Program-made: the position numbers and the translations under genes
NCBI RefSeq assembly: GCF_002086115.1
Contig: NZ_MVHJ01000029.1
Coordinates: 1 to 64,000, forward strand
DNA length: 64,000 bases
Direction: 5' to 3'
Source: Mycolicibacterium bacteremicum
GTDB taxonomy: Bacteria; Actinomycetota; Actinomycetes; Mycobacteriales; Mycobacteriaceae
The notes under the pieces: generated by a model
The model's input: only the letters and a program-made list of their open reading frames with translations
Told to the model about the DNA's origin: nothing
Database searches by the model: none
Part shown: positions 8,892-18,128 of the stretch, piece by piece
How positions within the stretch are numbered: position 1 is the first letter of the stretch
Layout of the letters: each line of letters starts with the position of its first letter

Positions 8892-9560
8892 GTGCCCACT
8901 GCTCTGATCACCGGCGCCGGCGGCGGGATCGGGTCGGCCATCGCCGACGCGCTCGCCCCGACGCACACCCTGCTGCTCGCCGGCCGTCCGTCGGCCCGCC
9001 TCGACGCCGTCGCCGAGCGGTTGGGGGCGCCGACCTGGCCGCTGGACCTCGCCGACGCCGAGTCCATCGAATCGGCCAGCGAGGTGCTCGCCGAGCTCGA
9101 CGTGCTGGTGCACAACGCCGGCGTGCTCTACCCGGGCCGGGTGTCGGAATCGACGGCCGACCAGTGGCGGGCCAGCTTCGAGATCAACGTCACCGGTGCG
9201 GTCGCGTTGACGCTGGCGCTGCTGCCGGCCCTGCGCGCCGCCGGCGGGCACGTGGTGTTCATCAATTCCGGTGCCGGCCAGAAGGTCTCGGCGAGCATGG
9301 CCTCGTATTCGGCGAGCAAGTTCGCGCTGCGCGCGTTCGCCGACTCGCTGCGCGCCGACGAACCGTCGCTGCGGGTCACCTCGGTGTTCCCCGGCCGCAC
9401 CGATTCGGAGATGCAGCGCGATCTGGTGGCCTACGAGGGTGGCTCCTACGACCCGGCCGACTTCCTGCAGCCCTCGACCGTCGGTCTGCTCGTCGCGCAG
9501 GCCGTGAACGCTCCCCGCGACGGGCACGTGCACGAGGTCGTGGTCCGCCCCGGCGGGTGA
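8892..9560 (+). CDS. SDR family oxidoreductase
   Basis: A 222-residue short-chain dehydrogenase/reductase. It starts directly with the cofactor-binding strand: GTG at 8892 followed by PTALITGAGGGIGSA, the TGxxxGxG Rossmann motif. The HNAG motif is near residue 75, the catalytic Ser is in NSGAGQKVS, and the YxxxK pair is in YSASK. The substrate is unknown; many mycobacterial homologues of this size are simply called SDR. It is divergent from ggh. A TAGTGT hexamer 8 nt upstream of the GTG and the lack of a ribosome site suggest a leaderless message. A strong hairpin follows the stop. Confidence 0.88.
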   Translation: MPTALITGAGGGIGSAIADALAPTHTLLLAGRPSARLDAVAERLGAPTWPLDLADAESIESASEVLAELDVLVHNAGVLYPGRVSESTADQWRASFEINVTGAVALTLALLPALRAAGGHVVFINSGAGQKVSASMASYSASKFALRAFADSLRADEPSLRVTSVFPGRTDSEMQRDLVAYEGGSYDPADFLQPSTVGLLVAQAVNAPRDGHVHEVVVRPGG

Positions 9561-9563
9561 TGT

Positions 9564-9602
9564 GTGGCGCCGCACCCGTGATGAGTCCGGGTGCGGCTCC
9601 AC
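9564..9602. terminator. Bidirectional hairpin between convergent SDR gene and leuS
   Basis: A perfect 10-bp stem (9569-9578 with 9588-9597, nine-base loop) is extended by four more pairs after a single mismatch (9564-9567 with 9599-9602). It sits between two convergent stop codons (9560 and 9612). There is no U-tract on either side, as is common for mycobacterial terminators. Confidence 0.6.
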
Positions 9603-9611
9603 AAAACGCGA

Positions 9612-12446
9612 CTAGACGACGAGGTTGACCAGCTTGCCGGGCACCACGATGACCTTCTTCGGGGTGGCCCCGTCCAGGAACGCCAGCACCTTGTCGTCGG
9701 CGCGCGCCGCCGCCTCCAGCGCCGCCCTGTCCGCATCGGCGGGCACGGTGATCTTGCCGCGCACCTTGCCGTTGACCTGGACCGGCAACTCGACGGTGTC
9801 GTCGACCAGATGGCGCTCGTCGGCGACCGGGAACGGCCCGTGCGCCAGCGACGCCTCGTGACCGAGCCGGCGCCACAGCTCCTCGGCCAGGTGCGGTGCC
9901 AGCGGCGCGACCATCAGGACCAGCGGCTCGACGGCCGCACGGGCGGCGACACCGGCCTTGGTCAGGTGATTGGTGTACTCGATCAACTTGGCCGCCGCGG
10001 TGTTGTTACGCAGTGCCGCATAGTCTTCGGCGACCCCGGCGATGGTCTTGTGCAGCGCGCGCAGGGTGTCCTCGGGCACATCCCCGTCGGTGACCCGGAC
10101 CGCCCCGGTGGACTCGTCGACGACGGCGCGCCAGACCCGCTGCAGGAAGCGGTGCGCGCCGACGACATCCTTGGTCGCCCACGGCCGCGACGCCTCCAGC
10201 GGACCCATCGACATCTCGTACACGCGCAGAGTGTCCGCGCCGTATTCGTCGCAGATCTCGTCCGGGGACACCGAGTTCTTCAGTGATTTGCCGATCTTGC
10301 CGAACTCCTGGTTGACCTGCTGGTCCTCGTACCAGAAGGCGCCGTCGCGTTCGACGACATCGGCGGCGGGCACATAGGACCCGCGGGCATCGGTGTAGGC
10401 GAACGCCTGGATGTAGCCCTGGTTGACCAGCCGGCGGTACGGCTCCGAGGAGCTGACATGCCCCAGGTCGAAGAGCACCTTGTGCCAGAACCGCGAATAC
10501 AGCAGGTGCAGCACCGCGTGCTCGACACCACCGACGTACAGGTCGACCCCGCCCGGGTCCTGCGGGCCGTGGATCTCGGGGCGCGGCCCCATCCAGTACG
10601 CCTCGTTCTCCTTGGCGCAGAACTCGTCGCTGTTGTGCGGATCGGCGTAGCGCAGCTCATACCAGGAGCTGCCCGCCCACTGGGGCATCACATTGGTGTC
10701 GCGGGTGTAGGACTGCAGCCCGTCACCCAGATCCAGGTCGACGTGCACCCAGTCGGTGGCCTTGCCCAGCGGCGGGGACGGTTCACTGTCCGCGTCGTCC
10801 GGGTCGAACATCACCGGGGCGTAGTCCGGGATGTCCGGAAGTTCCACCGGCAGAGCCGATTCGGGCAGCGGGTGGGCCCGGCCGTCGGCGTCGTAGACGA
10901 TCGGGAACGGTTCGCCCCAGTAGCGCTGCCGGGCGAACAGCCAGTCGCGCAGCTTGAATTCGACCCGCGCGCGCCCGGTTCCGTCGGCCTCCAGGCGGGC
11001 GATGATGGCCTCCTTGGCCGCCGGCACCGTCAGCCCGTCCAGCTCACCGGAATTCACCAGCAGGCCGTCGCCGCTGTAGGCCGCCACGCTGACGTCGCCG
11101 CCGGAGACGACTTCGACGATGGGCAGCCCGAATGCGGTGGCGAACTCCCAGTCCCGCTGATCACCACTGGGCACCGCCATGATGGCGCCCGTGCCGTAAC
11201 CGGCCAGCACATAATCGGCGATGAACACCGGAACCTGCTGTCCGTTCACCGGATTGGTGGCATACGACCCGGTGAACACACCGGTCTTGGTCTTGTTCTC
11301 CTGACGCTCCAGATCGGATTTCGCCGCGATGTCGGACCGGTAGGCCGCGATCGCCGCACCCGGGGTGGATCCGCCATAGGTCCAGCGCTCATCGGTGCCG
11401 TCCGGCCAGGCCGCCGCGGTCAGCGCGTCGACCAGTTCGTGTTCGGGGGCCAGCACCATGTAGGTCGCGCCGTAGAGGGTGTCGGGGCGAGTGGTGAACA
11501 CCTCGATATCGCCCACCGGCGTGTCGAAGCGCACCTGCGCGCCGACCGACCGGCCGATCCAGTTGCGCTGCATGGCCTTGACCTTGTCCGGCCAGTCCAG
11601 CACGTCCAGATCGTCGAGCAACCGGTCGGAATAAGCGGTGATGCGCATCATCCACTGCCGCAACCGCTTCCGGAAGACCGGGAAGTTACCGCGGTCACTG
11701 CGGCCGTCGGAGGTCACCTCCTCGTTGGCCAGCACGGTGCCCAGGCCCGGGCACCAGTTGACCATTGAGTCGGCGCGGTAGACCAACCGGAACGAGTCGA
11801 TCACATCGGCCCGCTCGGCCGTGGACAACCCGGCCCAGTCGCGACCGTCGGGCAGCGGTCGGGTGCCCGCGGCGAACTCGTCGACCAGCTCATCGATACG
11901 ACGGGCACGCTTGAGCTCGGGGTCGAACCAGGCGTTGTAGATCTGCAGGAAGATCCACTGCGTCCACTTGTAGAAGTCCACATCGGTGGTGGAGAAGCTG
12001 CGCCGCGAGTCGTGGCCCAGGCCGAGGCGGCCCAGCTGGCGGCGGAAGTTGACGATATTGGCCTCGGTGCGGGTGCGCGGGTGCGTGCCGGTCTGCACGG
12101 CGTACTGCTCGGCGGGCAACCCGAAGGCGTCGAAACCCAACGCGTGCAACACGTTGCGGCCGGTCATCCGGAAGTAGCGGGCGTACACATCGGTGGCGAT
12201 GTAGCCCAGCGGATGCCCGACGTGCAGGCCGTCACCGGACGGGTAAGGGAACATGTCCTGGACGAACATCTTGTCCGCCGGAACGGCCGATCCGTCCGTG
12301 GGCGCCAGCGAGCCCACCGGGTTGGGCACATGGAAGGTGCCCAGGCGCTGCCAGCGCTGCTGCCAGGCCAGCTCGATGTCACCGGCCAGCGCGGCGGAGT
12401 AGCGGTGCTGCGGTGCGTCGGCGGGGTCGACCGAGGGATCTGTCAC
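9612..12446 (-). CDS. leuS: Leucyl-tRNA synthetase
   Basis: A 944-residue class I aminoacyl-tRNA synthetase that charges tRNA-Leu (M. tuberculosis LeuS is slightly longer, about 969). Visible are the HIGH-type motif in GLHVGHPLGY, the CP1 editing domain in the middle, and the KMSKS-type loop as GKSLKNS before the anticodon-binding domain. GTG at 12446 is selected because the next residues align with the known N-terminus; the frame stays open further upstream without similarity. Essential and monocistronic here. It is divergent from the Mtc28-like gene across a 200-bp gap. No T-box structure was recognised in that gap. Confidence 0.95.
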   Translation of the reverse strand: MTDPSVDPADAPQHRYSAALAGDIELAWQQRWQRLGTFHVPNPVGSLAPTDGSAVPADKMFVQDMFPYPSGDGLHVGHPLGYIATDVYARYFRMTGRNVLHALGFDAFGLPAEQYAVQTGTHPRTRTEANIVNFRRQLGRLGLGHDSRRSFSTTDVDFYKWTQWIFLQIYNAWFDPELKRARRIDELVDEFAAGTRPLPDGRDWAGLSTAERADVIDSFRLVYRADSMVNWCPGLGTVLANEEVTSDGRSDRGNFPVFRKRLRQWMMRITAYSDRLLDDLDVLDWPDKVKAMQRNWIGRSVGAQVRFDTPVGDIEVFTTRPDTLYGATYMVLAPEHELVDALTAAAWPDGTDERWTYGGSTPGAAIAAYRSDIAAKSDLERQENKTKTGVFTGSYATNPVNGQQVPVFIADYVLAGYGTGAIMAVPSGDQRDWEFATAFGLPIVEVVSGGDVSVAAYSGDGLLVNSGELDGLTVPAAKEAIIARLEADGTGRARVEFKLRDWLFARQRYWGEPFPIVYDADGRAHPLPESALPVELPDIPDYAPVMFDPDDADSEPSPPLGKATDWVHVDLDLGDGLQSYTRDTNVMPQWAGSSWYELRYADPHNSDEFCAKENEAYWMGPRPEIHGPQDPGGVDLYVGGVEHAVLHLLYSRFWHKVLFDLGHVSSSEPYRRLVNQGYIQAFAYTDARGSYVPAADVVERDGAFWYEDQQVNQEFGKIGKSLKNSVSPDEICDEYGADTLRVYEMSMGPLEASRPWATKDVVGAHRFLQRVWRAVVDESTGAVRVTDGDVPEDTLRALHKTIAGVAEDYAALRNNTAAAKLIEYTNHLTKAGVAARAAVEPLVLMVAPLAPHLAEELWRRLGHEASLAHGPFPVADERHLVDDTVELPVQVNGKVRGKITVPADADRAALEAAARADDKVLAFLDGATPKKVIVVPGKLVNLVV

Positions 12447-12646
12447 GCCAAACAGGGTATAAGCGCCGCTCGCGCGGCTTTCGGCCACGGGTTGATAAAG
12501 GTTGCGTTGCAGGGTGGTCAGAACCCGGTTGCAGGTCGGTTCCGACGCTGGAGAACCGCCGGTCGTCCTGGTTACAGTCGGCCCCTGACTCGGGGAACAG
12601 AACACCCTCGCTGTACGCACCGCAACCCGGAAGGACCGACGTCAGG

Positions 12647-13588
12647 ATGAACGAGCACCCGCGCCGCTGGCGGATTCTCATCGCCGGGACCGCCGCCGGA
12701 GTCGCCGGTGTGGCCGTCCTGGCCGCCACCCCCGCCGCCGCCGAACCGCTGCCCCCGCAGCCGGCACCGCCCGTTCCGGTCACCGTCACCCAGACCGTCA
12801 CCGTCGCGCCCCAGGCCGCGCCGCTGGCCCCGGCGCAGGCCGGCCCCGCCCAGCCCATCGCGGCGGGCAGCCCGGCGGCCGTGCCGGGCGCCGCGCCGCA
12901 GCTGGGCTCGGCCACCTCCACGGCCGTCACACCCCGACCGGTCTCGGTACCGCTGTCGCCGAACCCGTCGGGCACCATCCGCGATTACCTGACCAGCCAG
13001 AACGTGACGCTGGAACCGCAGACCCCGGCCGGGTTCACCGCGCTGAACATCGTGTTGCCCCGGCCCACCGGCTGGACCCAGGTGCCCGATCCCAACGTTC
13101 CCGACGCCTTCGCCGTCATCGCCGACCGGGTCGGCGGCGACGGGCTCTACACCAACAACGCCCAGGTCGTGGTCTACAAGCTCATTGGCGCCTTCGACAA
13201 TCGCGAGGCCATCCGGCACGGGTACGTCGACAGCCAGCAGCTGACCGCATGGCGGGCCACCGGCGGGTCGATCGCCGAGGTCAACGGGGTGCCGACGTCG
13301 ATCATCGAGGGCACCTACCGCGAGAACAACATGACGCTGAACACCTCGAGGCGGCACATCATCGCGACCTCTGGCCCCGACCGCTACCTGGTGTCGCTGT
13401 CGGTGACCACCGCCGAATCCCAGTCCGTGGCCGCCGCCGACGCCACCGATGCGATCGTCAACGGGTTCCGGGTCTCGGCCCCGGCGCCGGCCGCACCCCC
13501 GGTGGCCGCACCGGCACCGGCCGCCGCCGTCCCCGCACCGGCACCGGCCGCACCCGCCGCTGTCCCGGTCAGCCTCGGACTCGGCTGA
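12647..13588 (+). CDS. Mtc28-like secreted proline/alanine-rich protein (LpqN/LpqT fold)
   Basis: A 313-residue exported protein matching Rv0040c (Mtc28) in length, layout and location beside leuS. Residues 1-34 are a signal peptide ending in TPAAAEP. Residues about 35-110 are a Pro/Ala-rich linker. Residues about 115-285 form an LpqN/LpqT-type globular domain (segments TGWTQVPDP, YVDSQQLTAW and ATSGPDRYLVSL). The tail is Ala/Pro repeats. Orthologues are secreted T-cell antigens of unknown biochemical role. An AGGACCGACGTCAGG segment precedes the ATG and may supply the ribosome site. Confidence 0.85.
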   Translation: MNEHPRRWRILIAGTAAGVAGVAVLAATPAAAEPLPPQPAPPVPVTVTQTVTVAPQAAPLAPAQAGPAQPIAAGSPAAVPGAAPQLGSATSTAVTPRPVSVPLSPNPSGTIRDYLTSQNVTLEPQTPAGFTALNIVLPRPTGWTQVPDPNVPDAFAVIADRVGGDGLYTNNAQVVVYKLIGAFDNREAIRHGYVDSQQLTAWRATGGSIAEVNGVPTSIIEGTYRENNMTLNTSRRHIIATSGPDRYLVSLSVTTAESQSVAAADATDAIVNGFRVSAPAPAAPPVAAPAPAAAVPAPAPAAPAAVPVSLGLG

Positions 13589-13649
13589 TCGGCCGCCCAC
13601 GGCGCCGACCGACTAACAGAACATCGCGTCTTCCTCGTATCCTGACTGC

Positions 13650-14012
13650 ATGCTTGTCGCCGCGGTCCTCTGCCTCTGCGTGGCCGTCGCCACCGCCGGT
13701 GCGGCCGTCTGGTCGCTGAAGCAGCCCTACGCCGACGACCCCGTCCGCCAGGTGCTGCGCGCGGTCGCACCGACCCAGTTCGCCGCGGCCGCCATGCTGG
13801 CCGCCGGTGGTGCCGTCGCCTTGGCCGCGCCCGCGCAGATGTCGCTGCTGGTCTTGGTGGTGTGCGTCGTCGGCGCCATCGGCACGGTGGCCGCCGGCTG
13901 TTGGCAGGGTGCGAAGTTGGTGGCCCACAAGGAGGCCGTGCAGACGGCCGCTCGGGAGGCCGGCGGTGGCGGCTGCGCCGGCGCGTGCGCGTCCTGCACT
14001 CTCTCTTGCTGA
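13650..14012 (+). CDS. Small conserved membrane protein (Rv0039c-like)
   Basis: A 120-residue protein with three hydrophobic stretches (about residues 1-20, 44-63 and 65-86) and a cysteine-rich end in which four Cys occur within the last 15 residues. Position between the Mtc28-like gene and the UPF0301 gene matches Rv0039c. The clustered C-terminal Cys could bind a metal or form disulfides, but nothing else points to a function. It converges with the UPF0301 gene, 15 bp between the stop codons. Confidence 0.7.
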   Translation: MLVAAVLCLCVAVATAGAAVWSLKQPYADDPVRQVLRAVAPTQFAAAAMLAAGGAVALAAPAQMSLLVLVVCVVGAIGTVAAGCWQGAKLVAHKEAVQTAAREAGGGGCAGACASCTLSC

Positions 14013-14027
14013 CCTGACCGCGGACTG

Positions 14028-14633
14028 CTAGTTGCGGCTCAGGTCGATCGGGTGCGTCGCCAGCATCGCCAGCGGTAGCGGCTGACGCCGCAGCACCCGC
14101 GACCACAGATCCACCTTCGGTTCGGCCAGCACATCCGAGGGCAGCGCCGACAGCACGATCCAGTCGTCGCGTTCGATCTCCCCGTCGAGCTGGCCGACCG
14201 TCCACCCCGAATACCCCGCGAAGATCCGCACCCCCTCCACCACCGGTGCGATGTTCTCCGGATCGGAGTCCAGATCGACCATGCACACCCGGCCCTGCAC
14301 ATGACGCAGCCCCGGCACCCCGGTGATGTCGACACCCACCCGCACGGTGGCCAGGCACAGTGCCGAGTCCCGCTTCACCGGTCCGCCGACGAACATCGTC
14401 TTGGGCTTGATCGCGAGCTTGGCCCACTGCGGCAGCACGTTGTAGACGGCGGTCTCACTGGGCCGGTTGAGCACCACGCCGAGCGTGCCGCCCTCGTTGT
14501 GTTCGACGATGTAGATCACGGTGCGCCGGAAGGTCGGTTCCAGCAGATCGGTGTCGGCCAGCAACAGCGTCCCCGCCCGCACCCGCGGTGCCGTCGGCGT
14601 CGGGTAATCCTCCGGTTCGTCGGGGTGTGCCAT
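14028..14633 (-). CDS. UPF0301 (YqgE/AlgH) family protein
   Basis: A 201-residue member of the YqgE/AlgH family, equivalent to Rv0038. Family hallmarks are present: the GTLLLADTDL start of the conserved domain, EHNEGGTLGVVLNRP near residue 47, the FVGGPV segment and GYSGWTVGQLDGEI. The family is widespread and structurally known, but has no agreed biochemical role. It is transcribed towards the small membrane protein gene and divergent from the MFS transporter gene. Confidence 0.9.
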   Translation of the reverse strand: MAHPDEPEDYPTPTAPRVRAGTLLLADTDLLEPTFRRTVIYIVEHNEGGTLGVVLNRPSETAVYNVLPQWAKLAIKPKTMFVGGPVKRDSALCLATVRVGVDITGVPGLRHVQGRVCMVDLDSDPENIAPVVEGVRIFAGYSGWTVGQLDGEIERDDWIVLSALPSDVLAEPKVDLWSRVLRRQPLPLAMLATHPIDLSRN

Positions 14634-14737
14634 CGGTTCATCATGTCACCAGGGACCCGCCGTCAGCTCCGGCTCGCCGAGATCTTTGTAGGGTGGATCG
14701 GGGTCATCATTCGCCGGCCCGGACAGGACCCGATCTG

Positions 14738-16009
14738 ATGACTGACACCACCTGGCAGGCGGTGCGTGGGCTACCCGAATTCCGGCGGCTGCTCGAGCTG
14801 CGTGCGGTCAGCCAGTTCGGTGACGGACTGTTCCAGGCCGGGCTGGCCGGCGCACTGCTGTTCAACCCGGAACGCGCCGCGCACCCATGGGCGATCGCCG
14901 GGGCGTTCGCCGTGCTTTTCCTGCCGTATTCGGCGTTGGGACCCTTCGCCGGGGCACTGCTGGACCGCTGGGACCGCCGGCTGGTGCTCATCGGGGCCAA
15001 CGCCGGGCGGCTGCTGCTGATGCTGGCCGTCGGCGCCGCGCTGGCCGTCAGCTCCGGGGAGCTGACGCTGTTGTTCGGAGCGCTGATCGTCAACGGTTTC
15101 ACCCGCTTCGTCTCCTCCGGGCTGTCGGCCGCGCTACCGCATGTGGTGCCCCGGGAGCAGGTGCTGACGATGAACTCGGTGGCCACCGCGACCGGGGCGC
15201 TGTCGACCTTTCTGGGCGCCAACTTCATGCTGCTGCCCCGCTGGCTGCTCGGTGCCGATGATGCCGGCGCGTCGGTGGTGATCTTCCTGGCCGCCATCCC
15301 GGTGGCGCTCGCGCTGGTGCTCTCGGTGCGGTTCTCGCCGCATGTGCTCGGGCCCGACGACAGCGTGCGCGCGGTGCACGGTTCGGTGGCCTATGCGGTG
15401 TCCACCGGGTGGGTGCACGGTGTCCGCACCGTGGCCGCGGTGCCGACGGTGGCGGCCACCCTGAGCGGTCTGGCCGCGCACCGGATGGTGTTCGGCATCA
15501 ACACCCTGCTGGTGCTGGTGATGGTGCGGCACAGCGGTGATCAGGAGGTCGCCGGGTTGGGTCTGGGCACCGCGGTGCTCTTCGTCGCGGCGACCGGCAC
15601 GGGCTCGTTCCTGGCCACCGTCGTCACACCCGCCGCGGTCGGCCGGTGGGGCCGCTACCGGACCGCCAACGGGGCGCTGGCGGTCGCGGTCGTGGTGCAG
15701 TTGCTGGCCGCCGGGCTCCACATGCCGGTGATGATCGGCTGCGGTTTCGTGCTGGGCGCGGCCGGGCAGGTGGTCAAGCTGTGTGCCGACAGTGCCATGC
15801 AGATCGACGTCGACGACGCGCTGCGCGGGCACGTCTTCACCGTGCAGGACGCGCTGTTCTGGGTGATGTTCGTGGCGGCCATCGCGCTGGCCGCCGCGGT
15901 GATCCCGACGGACGGCCGGTCGGTGCCGCTGGTGATCGTGGGCGTGGTGCTCTATCTGGTGGGCCTGGCCGCGCATGCCCGGCTCGGGCGGCGCCGGCGC
16001 CCGGTTTAG
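14738..16009 (+). CDS. MFS transporter (Rv0037c-like)
   Basis: A 423-residue integral membrane protein of the major facilitator superfamily with about 12 hydrophobic segments. The A-type motif between the second and third helices appears as GALLDRWDRRLVLIGANAG near residue 80. The Rv0037c-equivalent position is supported by the genes on both sides. ATG at 14738 follows an AGGA ribosome site. The substrate is unknown; drug or metabolite efflux is the usual role of such proteins. Only nine bases separate its stop from the next ATG, so the two are probably co-transcribed. Confidence 0.88.
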   Translation: MTDTTWQAVRGLPEFRRLLELRAVSQFGDGLFQAGLAGALLFNPERAAHPWAIAGAFAVLFLPYSALGPFAGALLDRWDRRLVLIGANAGRLLLMLAVGAALAVSSGELTLLFGALIVNGFTRFVSSGLSAALPHVVPREQVLTMNSVATATGALSTFLGANFMLLPRWLLGADDAGASVVIFLAAIPVALALVLSVRFSPHVLGPDDSVRAVHGSVAYAVSTGWVHGVRTVAAVPTVAATLSGLAAHRMVFGINTLLVLVMVRHSGDQEVAGLGLGTAVLFVAATGTGSFLATVVTPAAVGRWGRYRTANGALAVAVVVQLLAAGLHMPVMIGCGFVLGAAGQVVKLCADSAMQIDVDDALRGHVFTVQDALFWVMFVAAIALAAAVIPTDGRSVPLVIVGVVLYLVGLAAHARLGRRRRPV

Positions 16010-16018
16010 AGTTCAGCC

Positions 16019-16795
16019 ATGGCTGGTGCCGGGCCGATGGTGGCCGATCTGCGTGCCGAGAGCGACGAGCTCGACACCCTGTTGGCGGAATTGCCCGAAT
16101 CAGGGTGGCGCACCGCCACCCCCGCCCCGGGCTGGACGATCGCCCACCAGATCGCGCACCTGTGGTGGACCGACCGGGTGGCGCTGCAGTCCGCGACCGA
16201 TCGCGCGGCGTTCGATGCGGTGCTCGCCGAGGCGGCCCAGGATCCGTTCGGCTTCGTCGACGCGGCGGCCGAGCAGTTGGCCGACACCCCGCCCGCGGAG
16301 TTGCTGGCGCACTGGCGGGCCGACCGCGCCCGGTTGCACGAGGCGCTGCTGGCCGTCGAGGACGGTGCCAAGCTGGCCTGGTTCGGCCCGCCGATGAGCG
16401 CACCGTCGATGGCGACGGCCCGGCTGATGGAGACCTGGGCGCACGGTCTGGACGTCGCCGACGCGCTCGACGTGCGCAGGTCCCCGACGGCCCGGCTGCG
16501 TTCGATCGCCCATATCGGAGTTCGCACAAGGAATTTCGCGTTCACCGTGCACGGTCTCACGCCACCCGCCGAAATGTTTCACGTGGAACTACGCGGTCCC
16601 GACGGGGCGGTGTGGACGTGGGGGCCGCAGGACGCGGCGCAATCCGTGCGCGGTTCCGCCGAGGATTTCTGCATGCTGGTCACCCAGCGCCGGGCGCCCG
16701 CTGACCTCGACGTCGTCGCCACCGGGGCCGACGCCCAGAAGTGGTTGACCATCGCGCAGGCCTTCGCCGGCCCGCCCGGCAAGGGCCGCGGGTAG
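16019..16795 (+). CDS. TIGR03084-like / mycothiol-dependent maleylpyruvate isomerase-type protein (Rv0036c-like)
   Basis: A 258-residue protein with an N-terminal DinB-like four-helix domain (MDMPI_N type). The metal-site histidines are visible in WTIAHQIAHLWWTD near residues 40-53 and in ETWAHGLDVADAL near 140. The C-terminal part (about 180-258) is a smaller alpha/beta domain. Relatives use mycothiol as a thiol cofactor in isomerase or transferase reactions. The gene is nine bases downstream of the MFS gene, as in the M. tuberculosis Rv0037c-Rv0036c pair. A parS-like 16-mer lies inside the coding sequence. Confidence 0.82.
   Translation: MAGAGPMVADLRAESDELDTLLAELPESGWRTATPAPGWTIAHQIAHLWWTDRVALQSATDRAAFDAVLAEAAQDPFGFVDAAAEQLADTPPAELLAHWRADRARLHEALLAVEDGAKLAWFGPPMSAPSMATARLMETWAHGLDVADALDVRRSPTARLRSIAHIGVRTRNFAFTVHGLTPPAEMFHVELRGPDGAVWTWGPQDAAQSVRGSAEDFCMLVTQRRAPADLDVVATGADAQKWLTIAQAFAGPPGKGRG
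16575..16590. promoter_or_regulatory. Degenerate parS-like site
   Basis: TGTTTCACGTGGAACT matches the two perfect parS 16-mers of this window at 14 of 16 positions (differences at positions 12 and 16). It lies within a coding sequence about 17 kb left of the parA/gid parS pair. ParB binding is plausible but unproven. Confidence 0.4.
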
Positions 16796-16925
16796 CATCG
16801 GCGCCGGGCGCGCAGGACCGCCCGATGTCCGCTCGAAGAGGCTCAGCCTCCCTGCCGCAGTTGTCATTCGATGACCTCTTCTCGGCCCGGTTCGCGGACG
16901 ACGGGCATTTCGAGAGGAGGCCCTC

Positions 16926-18128
16926 ATGGCCAGTTCTCTGCCCGACAATCCCTCATTGTCGCGGTTGCGTGACGACGCCCGCAGTCTGCAGCGCGCCGTC
17001 GCCGCGGCCGACCCCGCGGCGCTGGACGCGATCCACACGCACCACCCCCGGCCCGATATCGCGCTGCGCGGTCAGCGATTCGCCCTGCACGACGCTCAGC
17101 TGGCCGTCGCCCGCCGGTACGGTTTCAGCGGGTGGCCCGCGCTGGTGCACTACCTCGAGACCGCCGCCGACCTGAGCGCCGACCCGTCCCGATTCGACGA
17201 GACCGCCGCCGATCCGGCGGACCGCTTCTGCGCGCTGGCCTGCCTGCGCTACGACCAGACCGACGCGCCGCCCCGTTGGCAGGCCGCCCGGGAGATGCAA
17301 CCGACACTGACCGACCCGCACATCTGGGCCGTCGCGGCCGCGGCCGACCCGGACCGGTTGGCCGCGCTGCTGCGCACCGACCCGGCGCTCGCCTCGGCCC
17401 CCGGCGGCCCGTTCGGCTGGACACCGCTGCTGTACCTGACCTACTCGCGGGTGCCCGAGACCGACAGCCTCGCCGCGGCCACCCTGCTGCTGCAGGCCGG
17501 GGCCGATCCGAACGCCGGATATCTGTGGCGCGGGATGTCGACGCCCTTCACGGTGCTGACCGGCGTGTTCGGCGAGGGCGAGCAGGGTCCGCGCCGGCAG
17601 CCCCGGCACCCGGCCGCCGACGGGCTGGCCACGCTGCTGCTGCGCCACGGTGCGCACCCGGTGGATCAGCAGACCCTCTACAACCGGATGTTCCGGCCCG
17701 ACGATTCGCACCTGCACCTGCTGTTCGACCACGGGCTGGCCGATGCCGGTCCGAGCCCCTGGGAGCAACGCCTCGGTGAAGCCATGGAGACCCGCACCCA
17801 GATGTGGCACCGTCAAGTCGGCTGGGCGGCCGAGCACGGCTTCACCGAGCGGCTGGCCCTGCTGGCCCGACACGGTATCGACACCGCCGGGGTGGCGCCG
17901 GTGGTCGTCGGGCTGCCCGACGACCCCGATCAACGGGATGCCGACGGGGCGACCGCCCTGCACCACGCCGCCTGGTCCGGTGATCTGGCGCTGATCCGCC
18001 GACTGCTCGACGCCGGCGCGGACCGCACGCTGCGCGACACCCGGTTCGACGCGACACCGCAGGGCTGGGCCGAGTACGCGTATCAGTCGGAGGCTGCGCG
18101 GCTGTTGCAGATCACGTCAGATCACTGA
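16926..18128 (+). CDS. Ankyrin repeat protein
   Basis: A 400-residue cytosolic protein. The N-terminal 100 residues form a helical region common to bacterial ankyrin proteins (LRGQRFALHDAQLAVARRYGFSGWPAL). Ankyrin repeats follow: recognisable helices include the LLLQAGADPN unit near residue 195 and DGATALHHAAWSGDLALIRRLLDAGADRTLRD near 340-370. The middle repeats are degenerate. Such repeats mediate protein-protein contacts; no catalytic domain is visible. A strong GAGAGGAGG ribosome site precedes the ATG. Its 3' end overlaps the convergent DxDGDG gene by 17 bp. Confidence 0.85.
   Translation: MASSLPDNPSLSRLRDDARSLQRAVAAADPAALDAIHTHHPRPDIALRGQRFALHDAQLAVARRYGFSGWPALVHYLETAADLSADPSRFDETAADPADRFCALACLRYDQTDAPPRWQAAREMQPTLTDPHIWAVAAAADPDRLAALLRTDPALASAPGGPFGWTPLLYLTYSRVPETDSLAAATLLLQAGADPNAGYLWRGMSTPFTVLTGVFGEGEQGPRRQPRHPAADGLATLLLRHGAHPVDQQTLYNRMFRPDDSHLHLLFDHGLADAGPSPWEQRLGEAMETRTQMWHRQVGWAAEHGFTERLALLARHGIDTAGVAPVVVGLPDDPDQRDADGATALHHAAWSGDLALIRRLLDAGADRTLRDTRFDATPQGWAEYAYQSEAARLLQITSDH

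Noticed and set aside
7781..9628. Plus-strand frame opposite ggh running on into the SDR region
   Set aside because: It overlaps ggh, whose catalytic residues are all in place, and ends in a different frame of the SDR gene.
12447..12646. T-box or other riboswitch upstream of leuS
   Set aside because: No T-box core sequence, specifier loop or terminator/antiterminator pair was recognised in the gap.
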